Below are positions 1 to 7,706 of a stretch of DNA of 64,000 bases, piece by piece. A program made the position numbers and the translations under genes. The notes under the pieces are model-generated. The model was not told the origin of the DNA, made no database searches, and saw only the letters and a list, made by a program, of their open reading frames with translations. Every line of letters starts with the position of its first letter. Position 1 is the stretch's first letter. Source of the stretch: Gemmatimonadales bacterium. GTDB taxonomy: Bacteria; Gemmatimonadota; Gemmatimonadetes; Longimicrobiales; Gaopeijiaceae. The stretch covers positions 42,362 to 106,361 of the forward strand of contig REEG01000148.1 in NCBI GenBank assembly GCA_007695195.1, in the 5' to 3' direction.

Positions 1-1197
1 GAAGCACTTGGGTGGACCGATCCCACCCCCATCCAGCGCCGAGCCATTCCCGAAGCGACCGGGGGAAAGGATGTGGTGGGGATCGCCCAGACGGGGACCG
101 GGAAGACCGGCGCCTTCATGATTCCATCGCTGGAAAAGGTGGAGCCGGGAAAGGGCATGCAGGTGCTGGTACTCTGCCCGACCCGGGAGCTTGCGCAGCA
201 GGTGGCCGAGGATAGCCGCCACCTGTCGCGGGGCACTTCCCTCCGCATCGCCGATGTGGTGGGAGGGGTGAGCTACGATCAGCAGATCGAAGCGCTCCGG
301 GGCGGGTGGGAGGTCATCGCCGCCACGCCCGGCCGCTTCAACGACCACATGGAGCGGCGGAACGTGGACCTCTCCAGCCTGAAGGTGCTGGTCCTGGACG
401 AGGCGGACCGTATGCTGGACATGGGATTCCGGCCCCAGATCGAGGACGTCCTGCGCCGGAGTCCGCAGAATCGGCAGACCATGCTCTTCTCGGCCACCAT
501 GCCCAACGGGGTGCATGCCCTGGCGCTCCGGATTACCAAGGACCCCTTCTGGGTCGAGGCGACGCCCGCCGGGACAGTGGCGGAACTCATCGAGGAGCGG
601 GTCTATACAGTGAAGCCCGGGAAGAAGCCGGACCTTCTCCTCCACCTTCTGGATGAACCGGGGTGGGACCAGGTTCTGGTCTTCACCCGGACCAAGTCCG
701 GAGCCGACTCGGTGAGTGGCCGCCTCACGGTAGCCAATGTGGGGACCGAGGTCATGCACTCGGATCGCCGGATGCAGCACCGGGTGCGGGCGCTGGACCG
801 CTTCTCCACCGGCTCGGTGCGGGTCCTTGTGGCCACCGATGTGGCCCAGCGGGGCCTCGATGTGGAGGGGATCTCGCATGTGGTGAACTACGACGTGCCC
901 ACCGACCCGGAGGACTATGTGCACCGGATCGGCAGGACCGGTCGGGCCGGATCGGCTGGAACCGCGGTGACCTTCGTTACCGCGGCGGAGCTCGGGTACC
1001 TTCGGTCCATCGAGCATCGCCTGGGGCGCAATCTGGAGCGGGTATCGCTGGAGGAGTTCGACTATGCCGGCGAGTCCCACGCCGCCAGCGGCAGGGATCG
1101 CCCTAAGCACCCGAGAAGTCCCGGCGGCATTGGAACCCGCTCGGCCAAGGACCTGAGCGACGAGGAGTTGCAGCGTCTCTTGGGGTTCTCCAAGTGA
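1..1197 (+). CDS. DEAD-box ATP-dependent RNA helicase (5' end outside window)
   Basis: ATP-dependent RNA helicase that unwinds or remodels RNA duplexes in the cytoplasm. The reading frame is open to the left edge, so the start is missing. The 398 visible residues begin inside the Q motif (GWTDPTPIQ, visible residues 4-12). They continue with Walker A AQTGTGKT (29-36), DEAD (133-136), SAT (164-166) and motif VI HRIGRTGRAG (from 308). Both RecA-like domains are therefore present, and only a short tail follows, as in compact RhlE-type helicases. An internal GTG at 73 would remove the Q motif and is not the start. The exact RNA target cannot be told from sequence. The next gene begins 56 bases downstream. 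Confidence 0.96.
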   Translation, partial: EALGWTDPTPIQRRAIPEATGGKDVVGIAQTGTGKTGAFMIPSLEKVEPGKGMQVLVLCPTRELAQQVAEDSRHLSRGTSLRIADVVGGVSYDQQIEALRGGWEVIAATPGRFNDHMERRNVDLSSLKVLVLDEADRMLDMGFRPQIEDVLRRSPQNRQTMLFSATMPNGVHALALRITKDPFWVEATPAGTVAELIEERVYTVKPGKKPDLLLHLLDEPGWDQVLVFTRTKSGADSVSGRLTVANVGTEVMHSDRRMQHRVRALDRFSTGSVRVLVATDVAQRGLDVEGISHVVNYDVPTDPEDYVHRIGRTGRAGSAGTAVTFVTAAELGYLRSIEHRLGRNLERVSLEEFDYAGESHAASGRDRPKHPRSPGGIGTRSAKDLSDEELQRLLGFSK

Positions 1198-1253
1198 GAT
1201 CCGGAGGCCTCCGGTGAACTCCATCCCTGGGATGCAGGGTTGACGGGGCGAAG

Positions 1254-1787
1254 ATGTTGAAGCCGGCTCTCACCAACCTTGTTCTGTTGGCGTTGCTGAT
1301 GGGGTGCACCTTCGAGCAGCGCGGGAACGGCGACGATATGCCGACTTCCGTGCCCGAGGCGCTGACGGAATCGGATGCCACAGTCGAGCCCCGCCTTCCC
1401 GGCCCCACCGCTACCGTCCGGGCCTTCCGGGACGCCGTGGCGGTGGGGGATCTCGCCCTGGCTCTGGCCTTTCTGGATCGTCAGGCGTTCTTCGTGGACG
1501 ATCTGGTGGGAGATCCCGATGTGGCAGGGTCCCGGGGTGAGGCGCTCCTGGAGCTCAGGGCCCGTCTGGCGGAGGGACTGAGTCTGCAGGAGGAGTCGTC
1601 CAGGGTGAACCTTTCGGGAGATGGGGCGGTTGTCCTCTCCCGCCTTCGGTTGGAGGTCTCGGAGGATGCCCATGAGTTGACCCGATCCCTGCATGGCCGG
1701 GTCCTCACCGAAACGGTAGTGTTGGTCGTGACCGAGGAAGGGTGGCGCATCGGACACTTCCATCGTTCTCTTCTTGCTGAATCCTGA
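1254..1787 (+). CDS. Lipoprotein with SnoaL/NTF2-like domain
   Basis: Predicted lipoprotein of 177 residues. A short N-terminus with one hydrophobic stretch ends in a lipobox (LLMGC), so residue Cys18 or close to it should be lipidated. From about residue 55 the pattern is that of small SnoaL/DUF4440-type cone folds: ATVRAFRDAVAVGDLALALAFL, then alternating predicted strands, ending in a GWRIGHFHRS motif typical of the last strand. Such domains bind small ligands or act as stress-linked accessory proteins; no catalytic residue can be assigned. It lies between the helicase and threonine ammonia-lyase on the same strand, 30 bases before the latter. The function is unknown and the domain call is from pattern only. 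Confidence 0.75.
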   Translation: MLKPALTNLVLLALLMGCTFEQRGNGDDMPTSVPEALTESDATVEPRLPGPTATVRAFRDAVAVGDLALALAFLDRQAFFVDDLVGDPDVAGSRGEALLELRARLAEGLSLQEESSRVNLSGDGAVVLSRLRLEVSEDAHELTRSLHGRVLTETVVLVVTEEGWRIGHFHRSLLAES

Positions 1788-1817
1788 TCTCCCCAACTCC
1801 CCCGGTCCCGGAGTCCC

Positions 1818-3059
1818 ATGCCCACCCTCCAGGATGTGCGTGACGCCCGAGAGCGCGTTCAGGGCCACATTGTCCTCACTCCCTGCACCCGCACGCTGGT
1901 CTTCGATGACCTGATCCCTTCGACCCTCTACTTCAAGTTCGAGAACCTGCACCGCACCGGCTCGTTCAAGGAGCGGGGTGCGCTGAACCGCCTCCTCACC
2001 CTCTCCGACGAGGAGCGGGAGCGCGGGGTCATCACCGCCAGTGCCGGCAACCACGCCCAGGCGGTGGCGTTCCACGCGCGGCAGTTGGGGATCCCGGCCA
2101 CCGTGCTCATGCCCGAGACCACGCCTCTGGTGAAGGTCAGCAACACCCGCCGCCACGGAGCGGAGGTGATCCTTCACGGCCAGCGGTTCAGTGAGGCCAT
2201 CGAGGAGTCGCGGCGGCTCCAGGTCGAACGGAACCTGGTGATGGTCCATGCCTTCGATGACGAGATGATCGTGGCGGGGCAGGGGACCGTGGCGCTGGAG
2301 ATTCTGGAGCAGACCCCCGACGTCGATACTGTGGTGGTACCGGTAGGGGGTGGAGGGCTGATCTCCGGGATCGCGCTCACGCTCAAGGCACTGAAGCCCT
2401 CCGTGCGCGTCGTGGGTGTGGAGGTGGAGGCGGCGCCGTCGGCGCACCGCTCCCTGGACGCCGGGCACATCGTGCAGGTGGAGACCGGCGAGACGCTGGC
2501 CGATGGGATCGCGGTGAAGGCTCCGGGTGCGGTGACCTTCCCCCTTCTTCAGCGCTATGTGGACGATCTGGTCCTGGTGGGGGAAGAGGAGATCGCCAGG
2601 GCCATCCTCCTCCTTCTCGAACGGGAGAAGAGCATGGTGGAGGGGGCTGGGGCCGCCGGGTTGGCCGCGCTCATCTCGGACCGGATTCCGGTGGCGGCGC
2701 GGGAGACGGTGGTGGCGGTGCTCTGCGGGGGGAACATCGACGTGAATATCCTTTCCCGGATCATCGATCGGGGGATGGTGGATGACGGGCGCATGGCCAG
2801 GCTGGTGGTGACGGTCCGGGATCGCCCCGGCTCTCTCGCCCGGTTGACCTCGCTGGTGGCGGGGCAGGGCGCCAACGTCCTGGAGGTCGCTCATCAGCGG
2901 GCCTTCGCCGACATCTCGATGGGGGATGTGGAGATCGTCATGCACCTGGAGACCCGGGGGCGGGATCATGTGGAAGAGATCATTCGCCTTCTGCAGGACG
3001 ACGGCACCCGGGTGCGTGAAGCGGTACGGCCGTTCCGGACATCCCCGCTCGGCCCGTAG
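1818..3059 (+). CDS. ilvA: Threonine ammonia-lyase with C-terminal ACT domain
   Basis: PLP enzyme that converts L-threonine to 2-oxobutanoate and ammonia, feeding isoleucine synthesis or threonine breakdown. It has 413 residues, the usual length of the single-ACT form. The PLP lysine is K51 in GSFKERG. The phosphate-binding glycine loop GGGGLISG is at 177-184, LCGGN at 302-306 lies near the cofactor pyridine, and an ACT regulatory domain runs from about 328 to 402 (VTVRDRPGSLARL). A GGAG four bases before the ATG supports the start. The ACT domain suggests allosteric control by an amino acid. No other branched-chain genes are adjacent, so I cannot tell a biosynthetic from a catabolic role. 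It is followed after 12 bases by a TonB receptor that looks unrelated. Confidence 0.95.
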   Translation: MPTLQDVRDARERVQGHIVLTPCTRTLVFDDLIPSTLYFKFENLHRTGSFKERGALNRLLTLSDEERERGVITASAGNHAQAVAFHARQLGIPATVLMPETTPLVKVSNTRRHGAEVILHGQRFSEAIEESRRLQVERNLVMVHAFDDEMIVAGQGTVALEILEQTPDVDTVVVPVGGGGLISGIALTLKALKPSVRVVGVEVEAAPSAHRSLDAGHIVQVETGETLADGIAVKAPGAVTFPLLQRYVDDLVLVGEEEIARAILLLLEREKSMVEGAGAAGLAALISDRIPVAARETVVAVLCGGNIDVNILSRIIDRGMVDDGRMARLVVTVRDRPGSLARLTSLVAGQGANVLEVAHQRAFADISMGDVEIVMHLETRGRDHVEEIIRLLQDDGTRVREAVRPFRTSPLGP

Positions 3060-3071
3060 GCGGCTCGATAC

Positions 3072-5456
3072 GTGACGGTACAAACCTTCCTCCGGCTGCT
3101 GGTGGTCCTGGGTGTACTCGGCAGCGCCTCGGCGGCAGCTGCCCAGAGCCCGGTGCCCGGTGGCGTGGAAGGTCGGATCACCGAGGTGGAGGGGCCCCCA
3201 CTGCGCGGTGTCACCGTAGAGGTCATCGCCGAGGGAGAGGAGGATCCGGCCCGGACGGTGGGGACCGATGAGAACGGCTTCTTCCGGGCCGATGGACTGG
3301 AGCCGGGGCCCTATCGCCTGCGCATCTCCCGCATCGGATTCCAGGCGGTGGACGTGTCCGTGGAAATCCCGGAGGGGGAACGGGTGCGGCAGGATGTGGA
3401 GCTGGAGGCGGCCGTACTCCTGGTGGAGGGGATCGCCGTGGAGGGGGAGCGGAGTCGCCGGAGGGTCCGCTTCGAGGAAGGAGCGGGAATTACCATCCGG
3501 GAACTCACCATGGATCAGATCCGGGGTCTGCCCGGATTCGCCGAGGCGGATCCGCTCCGGGCCCTGGAGATCCTTCCCGGGGTGGTTTCTCCCACCGATT
3601 TCAGCGGGAGCTACAACGTCAGGGGAGGTTCGGCCGATCAGAACCTCATCCTCCTGGACGGCTTCCCCCTGTACAACCCGTTCCACCTGGGAGGTGTGTT
3701 CTCGGTGTTCAATGCGGATCTGGTGGATCGCATAGAACTGGAGTCCGGAGGGTTCCCGGCGGAATTCGGGGGAAGGGTGTCCTCGGTGCTACGGGTGGAA
3801 ACGGATCCCGGGTCGGGGGAGTTCCAGGTGGACGGCGGGATCTCGGTGCTGGCCGCCCGGGTGGCGCTGGCGGGGTCACTGGGGGAGGGGGTGGAGAATG
3901 CCCTGGGCCTGCAGACGACCCGCTGGCGGGTGTCCGGTCGCCGCTCCTACGTGGATCAGGTCGTGCGCCCCGTGACCGAGTTGCCCTACTCCATCCGGGA
4001 CGTGCAGGGGATTCTGGATAGCTGGACTCCCGGGGGCGGACGGCTGACCTTCACCGGATACACCGGTCGCGACGTGCTGGACCTGTCCCGGATCGAGACC
4101 GAAGACTTTCCTCTGCGGATCTTCTGGAGTTGGGGGAACGATATGGTGGGTGCCCGGTTCCGGCGTCCCTTCGAGGGTGGAGGGGGTACTGAATTGCGTT
4201 CCGGGGTCACCCGATTCGACTCGCGGCTGGCCTTCACCGACTTCGATGACTCGGAGTTCGGCAGTGAGATCCAGCAGTGGGTGCTCCACGGGAGCCTGGA
4301 CCGCTACCTGACGGGAGGATGGCGGCTCAAGACCGGGGCCGATGTGGACCACTTCCGATTCGACAACTTCGCCGAGTCCGGCGGGACCACCTTCGGCGGC
4401 GGGACCGGTGATGGGACCTCCGTGGGACTCTTCGGGCAGGCCGAATGGAGAAATCCGGGTCGATGGACGGTGCAGGCGGGTCTTCGGCTCGACGGTTGGT
4501 TCCCCGACGAGGGCCCCCGGCTCGCCGTCCCTGCACCCCGTCTGGCGGTGCGTCGATTCGTGGCCAACGGCGAGGGGGCGCTCAAGGCTTCGGTAGGCCG
4601 CTACTCCCAGTTCGCCCATTCGCTTCGGGACGAGGAACTACCCCTGGGCATCGATGTCTGGGTCATCGCATCGGACATGGTTCCCCACATCGTCTCCGAT
4701 CAGATCCAGGTTGGGGTAGAGCGCTTCGTGGGCGATACCTGGATCTTCTCGGCCGACGCCTTCTACCGGGATTTCAGCGGTGTCATTGCCGCCAACGCCG
4801 CCAGCGATCCCAACGATCCCGGCGATGACATCGTTCAGGGAGATGGGAGGGGGTATGGGGCCGACATGTTCGTGGAGCGGATCGAAGGGTCGCTGACCGG
4901 CTCCCTGTCCGTCTCATGGCTGAAGGCGGACCGGACCTTCCCCGACTTCATCTCCGGGCGGGAAGATCGCCCGGCCATCACCTACGCTCCCCTCCATGAC
5001 CGACGGCTGGACCTGGATATGGTCCTGAGCTTCCCCCTTCCGCGGGAGTGGACCGGCGGCCTCCGTTGGCATGTGGGAACCGGGCTTCCCTATACCCGAC
5101 CCCTGACCCAGTATGCCTTCTTCGAGCCTCGCCAGACCCGGGATGGTCGCTATCGCTGGCAGGGCTCCAGCGGCGGGTTCTCCAATGGGGACGACGGAGA
5201 CGATCTGGCCCGTGCCGTCTTCCTGGGGCCACGGAACTCCGCGCGCTACCCCGCCTATCACCGCCTCGATCTCTCCTTCCGGCGGACGTTCAGGCCGTCA
5301 TGGGGCTCGCTGACCCCGTACCTGGATATCCTGAACGTCTACAACCAGCCCAACGTCCTCTTCTACTTCTATGACTTCGCGGGCGACCCGCCCACACGCT
5401 CGGGCCTCTCCATGTTCCCCGTCCTCCCCACCATCGGGGTGGAGGTGAGTTTCTGA
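3072..5456 (+). CDS. TonB-dependent outer-membrane receptor with carboxypeptidase-like N-domain
   Basis: Outer-membrane, TonB-energised importer of an unknown ligand, 794 residues. A signal peptide ends near SAAAAQ. A carboxypeptidase-regulatory-like beta-sandwich follows at about 30-115 (VEGRITEVEGPPLRG to GFQAVDVSV). The plug domain occupies about 145-255, with the family's YNVRGGSADQNLILLDG pattern, and the rest is a beta-barrel ending in a C-terminal Phe (VEVSF) as required for barrel assembly. The GTG start at 3072 is the only start that keeps the whole signal peptide; its ribosome site is poor. The stop overlaps the next ATG by one base (TGATG), so the downstream lipoprotein is translationally coupled. 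The layout resembles receptor/lipoprotein pairs of the FCB group. The substrate is not predictable. Confidence 0.93.
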   Translation: MTVQTFLRLLVVLGVLGSASAAAAQSPVPGGVEGRITEVEGPPLRGVTVEVIAEGEEDPARTVGTDENGFFRADGLEPGPYRLRISRIGFQAVDVSVEIPEGERVRQDVELEAAVLLVEGIAVEGERSRRRVRFEEGAGITIRELTMDQIRGLPGFAEADPLRALEILPGVVSPTDFSGSYNVRGGSADQNLILLDGFPLYNPFHLGGVFSVFNADLVDRIELESGGFPAEFGGRVSSVLRVETDPGSGEFQVDGGISVLAARVALAGSLGEGVENALGLQTTRWRVSGRRSYVDQVVRPVTELPYSIRDVQGILDSWTPGGGRLTFTGYTGRDVLDLSRIETEDFPLRIFWSWGNDMVGARFRRPFEGGGGTELRSGVTRFDSRLAFTDFDDSEFGSEIQQWVLHGSLDRYLTGGWRLKTGADVDHFRFDNFAESGGTTFGGGTGDGTSVGLFGQAEWRNPGRWTVQAGLRLDGWFPDEGPRLAVPAPRLAVRRFVANGEGALKASVGRYSQFAHSLRDEELPLGIDVWVIASDMVPHIVSDQIQVGVERFVGDTWIFSADAFYRDFSGVIAANAASDPNDPGDDIVQGDGRGYGADMFVERIEGSLTGSLSVSWLKADRTFPDFISGREDRPAITYAPLHDRRLDLDMVLSFPLPREWTGGLRWHVGTGLPYTRPLTQYAFFEPRQTRDGRYRWQGSSGGFSNGDDGDDLARAVFLGPRNSARYPAYHRLDLSFRRTFRPSWGSLTPYLDILNVYNQPNVLFYFYDFAGDPPTRSGLSMFPVLPTIGVEVSF

Positions 5457-6400
5457 TGCGGAGGATCGGTGGGTGGCTTGCGGCGGGTCTCGTCCTGCTC
5501 CTTGGCGGCATGGCCGCAGGGTGCGAACTGGGCGAGATCACGGTGGCCGAGCCGGAGGATCTGCTGGTGGTGGAGATCTATCTCAGGGTGGTGGAGGATC
5601 GGGGCGAGGCGCTGGCCATCGTACACTGGTCCGGAGGGCGTGAGGCTCGTCCCACCACCCAGGCTGAGATCCTTCTCCGTCGCGGAGACGGCGTCGAGGT
5701 CACCATGCCGTCGGTGGGGCTGCAGCAGTGCATGGACGAGATCCTCCCCGAGGACTTCTTTCTGGCCTGTTTCCGGCTGGCTCCGGGACGGGGCGGTGCG
5801 TTCATCCGCCCGGGGGAGAGATACGACGCCGTGGTGACCCTCCCCTCAGGCGAGCGCCTGGAAGGTCGAACCACGGTTCCGGGAGACTTCCAACTGATTT
5901 CACCGAGTGTGGAAGGGCGAGTGTGCGGCCTTCCGGGGCAGACTCTCCTGCCCATGCACTGGACTCCGTCCCGGGGCGTGTGGGCCTACGTCCCGGAGGT
6001 GGAACTCTCGGGCCTGCGGGAGGCGCTGGAGCCTGAGGGGATCCCGGTGGAAACGGATCCACTCATCCTCCTGGGGCTGGCGCTGTCGGAAGAGGATACC
6101 AGCATCGTCTTCCCCACCGAATTCGGACTCTTCCAGCGCTTCTCCGACGAAGCCGAGGTGCTCCTGGCCCTCCGCGACGGGGCCCCCGAGGGCGTTAGGG
6201 GCCGGTTCACCATCTCGGCCCTGGACCGGAATGGCACGAACTGGAGCCGGGGTGGGAATTTCAATCCGTCGGGGCCGGTGAGGATCCCCTCCCTTTTCGG
6301 CGATGGAACCGGAGTCCTGGGAGCGGTGGTGGTGCGGGAGTTGCGGGTGGAGGTGGACAACGAAGGGCAACTCCCACCCTGCCTTCCCGGTGCCGGGTAA
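5456..6400 (+). CDS. Lipoprotein partner of TonB receptor (DUF4249-like)
   Basis: A 314-residue predicted lipoprotein whose ATG overlaps the receptor stop by one base. The N-terminus MRRIGGWLAAGLVLLLGGMAAGC gives a clear lipobox (MAAGC, Cys23). The body is beta-rich. A stretch reading GERYDAVVTLPSGERLEGRTTVP resembles the beta-sandwich pattern of DUF4249 proteins, which sit beside TonB receptors of this architecture in Bacteroidota. By context it probably helps its receptor capture ligand at the cell surface; that is inference. Four cysteines beyond the lipid-bearing one could form disulfides. It converges on the DtxR-type regulator gene with a 52-base gap and no convincing terminator. Confidence 0.82.
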   Translation: MRRIGGWLAAGLVLLLGGMAAGCELGEITVAEPEDLLVVEIYLRVVEDRGEALAIVHWSGGREARPTTQAEILLRRGDGVEVTMPSVGLQQCMDEILPEDFFLACFRLAPGRGGAFIRPGERYDAVVTLPSGERLEGRTTVPGDFQLISPSVEGRVCGLPGQTLLPMHWTPSRGVWAYVPEVELSGLREALEPEGIPVETDPLILLGLALSEEDTSIVFPTEFGLFQRFSDEAEVLLALRDGAPEGVRGRFTISALDRNGTNWSRGGNFNPSGPVRIPSLFGDGTGVLGAVVVRELRVEVDNEGQLPPCLPGAG

Positions 6401-6452
6401 CGGGGCCAGGGAGCCGGTGGCGCGTGTGGGGTGACCGGCCAAGGGTCGATGT

Positions 6453-7166
6453 TCAGGCTGGAGGGGACTCCGGAGGGGATGCCGGTGGGGTCTCTCCCGC
6501 ATCCACCAGGATCCGGCGGGCCAGTTCGTAGCCGATGGTCTGGGTCGTTCCGGGGAAGGTATCCAGCCGGACGGTCACAGGACCGTTGAAAGGGGCCTGC
6601 TTCTCGACGATGAGATGAACACCAGGCAGGAGCCCCCGGGCCTCCATGTATCGCAGCCGCTCGGAGTCATCGTCCTGGACCGCACAGATTCGCACGCGGG
6701 TGCCCACGTCGGCCTGGGAGAGGCTCGTCCATGAATTGGGTTCCACGGTTCCTCCCGGGGTGGGGATGGGGGCACCGTGGGGATCGTGGCTGGGGTACTG
6801 GAGGGCTGCGGCCATGCGCTCGATGAGGCGGTCCGACGCCGCGTGTTCCAGGCGTTCGGCCTCTTCGTGGACGTCATCCCAGGAGAATCCCAGCCGTTCA
6901 CTCAGGTAGGTCTCCAGGATCCGGTGGCGCCGGATGATGCGCAGCGCTTCCCGACGCCCGTCGCCGGTCAGTCGGGCGCCCCGGTAGCGCTCATGCTCCA
7001 CGTACCCTGCTTCGGCGAGGCGCTTCACCATTCCGCTCACGGAGCCTGGTTGGAGGTCCAGGACTTCGGCCAGTCCACTGGTGCTCACGGCATCCCCTTG
7101 CTCCTCCAGGCTGTAGATGGCCTTGAGGTAGTCTTCCACCGAGCGGGAAAGAGAACGTTTCGGCAT
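6453..7166 (-). CDS. DtxR/MntR-family metal-dependent transcriptional regulator with FeoA domain
   Basis: Metal-sensing repressor, 237 residues. The N-terminal winged helix starts in SVEDYLKAIYSLEEQG (residues 9-24) and the recognition helix is near GSVSGMVKRL. The dimerisation and metal-binding domain contains RRHRILETYL and DVHEEAERLEH, supplying the His and Glu ligands usual in the family. A C-terminal FeoA/SH3-like domain (about 150-215; VRICAVQDDDSERLRYMEARGL) places it with the long DtxR/IdeR type rather than the short MntR type. The position equivalent to Glu11 of Bacillus MntR is Lys15 here, so Mn(II) selectivity is doubtful and iron is possible. The start was set at MPKRSLSR because the open frame upstream is low-complexity Arg/Pro and not family-like. 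No target gene is adjacent. Confidence 0.9.
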   Translation of the reverse strand: MPKRSLSRSVEDYLKAIYSLEEQGDAVSTSGLAEVLDLQPGSVSGMVKRLAEAGYVEHERYRGARLTGDGRREALRIIRRHRILETYLSERLGFSWDDVHEEAERLEHAASDRLIERMAAALQYPSHDPHGAPIPTPGGTVEPNSWTSLSQADVGTRVRICAVQDDDSERLRYMEARGLLPGVHLIVEKQAPFNGPVTVRLDTFPGTTQTIGYELARRILVDAGETPPASPPESPPA

Positions 7167-7332
7167 TCCACGAAGGGAGGCGGGCGAACCGGTTGCATGG
7201 GGGCGTGTCGAGGCGGCTGTGCCGGGATGGTTACGTCCCATACCGGTCCTAGCAATGTACCGGGCCGGCGCCGGCGGAAGAAGGGATCCGGAACCGGGGC
7301 GTCTCCCTATTTCTCCCGAGTCGGGTCGCATG

Positions 7333-7361
7333 TTCCTGGCTTCCTCACAACTTCCTATATT
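7333..7361 (+). promoter_or_regulatory. Possible sigma70-type promoter for the 76-residue gene
   Basis: A near-consensus -10 box TATATT (7356-7361) lies in an otherwise GC-rich gap, 17 bases after a weak -35-like TTCCTG (7333-7338). It sits about 57 bases before the GTG start of the small downstream gene. The -10 match is five of six; the -35 match is poor. Confidence 0.4.
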
Positions 7362-7418
7362 CAGAGACCTCTGCGACGGATGACTCCGTTGTTACGTTCC
7401 TGGTATCTGGAGGATGAT

Positions 7419-7649
7419 GTGAGCGATTCGGTGGCGGTGGATGCGAAGCGGATCCTCCTCCGGTACGGAGCACCCATCTCCGTGCTGAGTGGGATTGAGG
7501 ATCCGGAGCGTATCGAGCTTGCTCGGCTGGTGAGTCGCATCGAGGTGCCGGATCGCGGTCAGCGACTCCAGGAGTTGTTGGTTGAACGGGGGTATCTGGA
7601 TCCAGCTTCCATCACCCCTCCCAAGAAGAGGCGGAGGCGAGGGCGTTAG
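7419..7649 (+). CDS. Small basic-tailed hypothetical protein
   Basis: I do not recognise this gene. The favoured start is GTG at 7419, because GGAGG lies five bases upstream; it gives a 76-residue product. An in-frame ATG at 7380 would add 13 residues (MTPLLRSWYLEDD) but has no ribosome site. The protein is helical and charged (LLRYGAPISVLSGIEDPERIELARL, then RLQELLVERGYL) and ends in a strongly basic tail, PPKKRRRRGR, which could bind nucleic acid. There is no signal peptide or membrane segment. It stands alone between a divergent regulator gene and a convergent antiporter gene, with a possible promoter of its own just upstream. Confidence 0.6.
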   Translation: MSDSVAVDAKRILLRYGAPISVLSGIEDPERIELARLVSRIEVPDRGQRLQELLVERGYLDPASITPPKKRRRRGR

Positions 7650-7706
7650 TCCCTGTGAAACGCCGGTCCTGGGAGAACGGGTCCTTGCCTTTGGGGTCAG
7701 GGTCCA

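Noticed and set aside
1062..3686. Minus-strand open frame of 874 codons
   Set aside because: It is antisense to the SnoaL-like lipoprotein, threonine ammonia-lyase and the TonB receptor start; rich in Arg, His, Gly and Pro with no recognisable motif.
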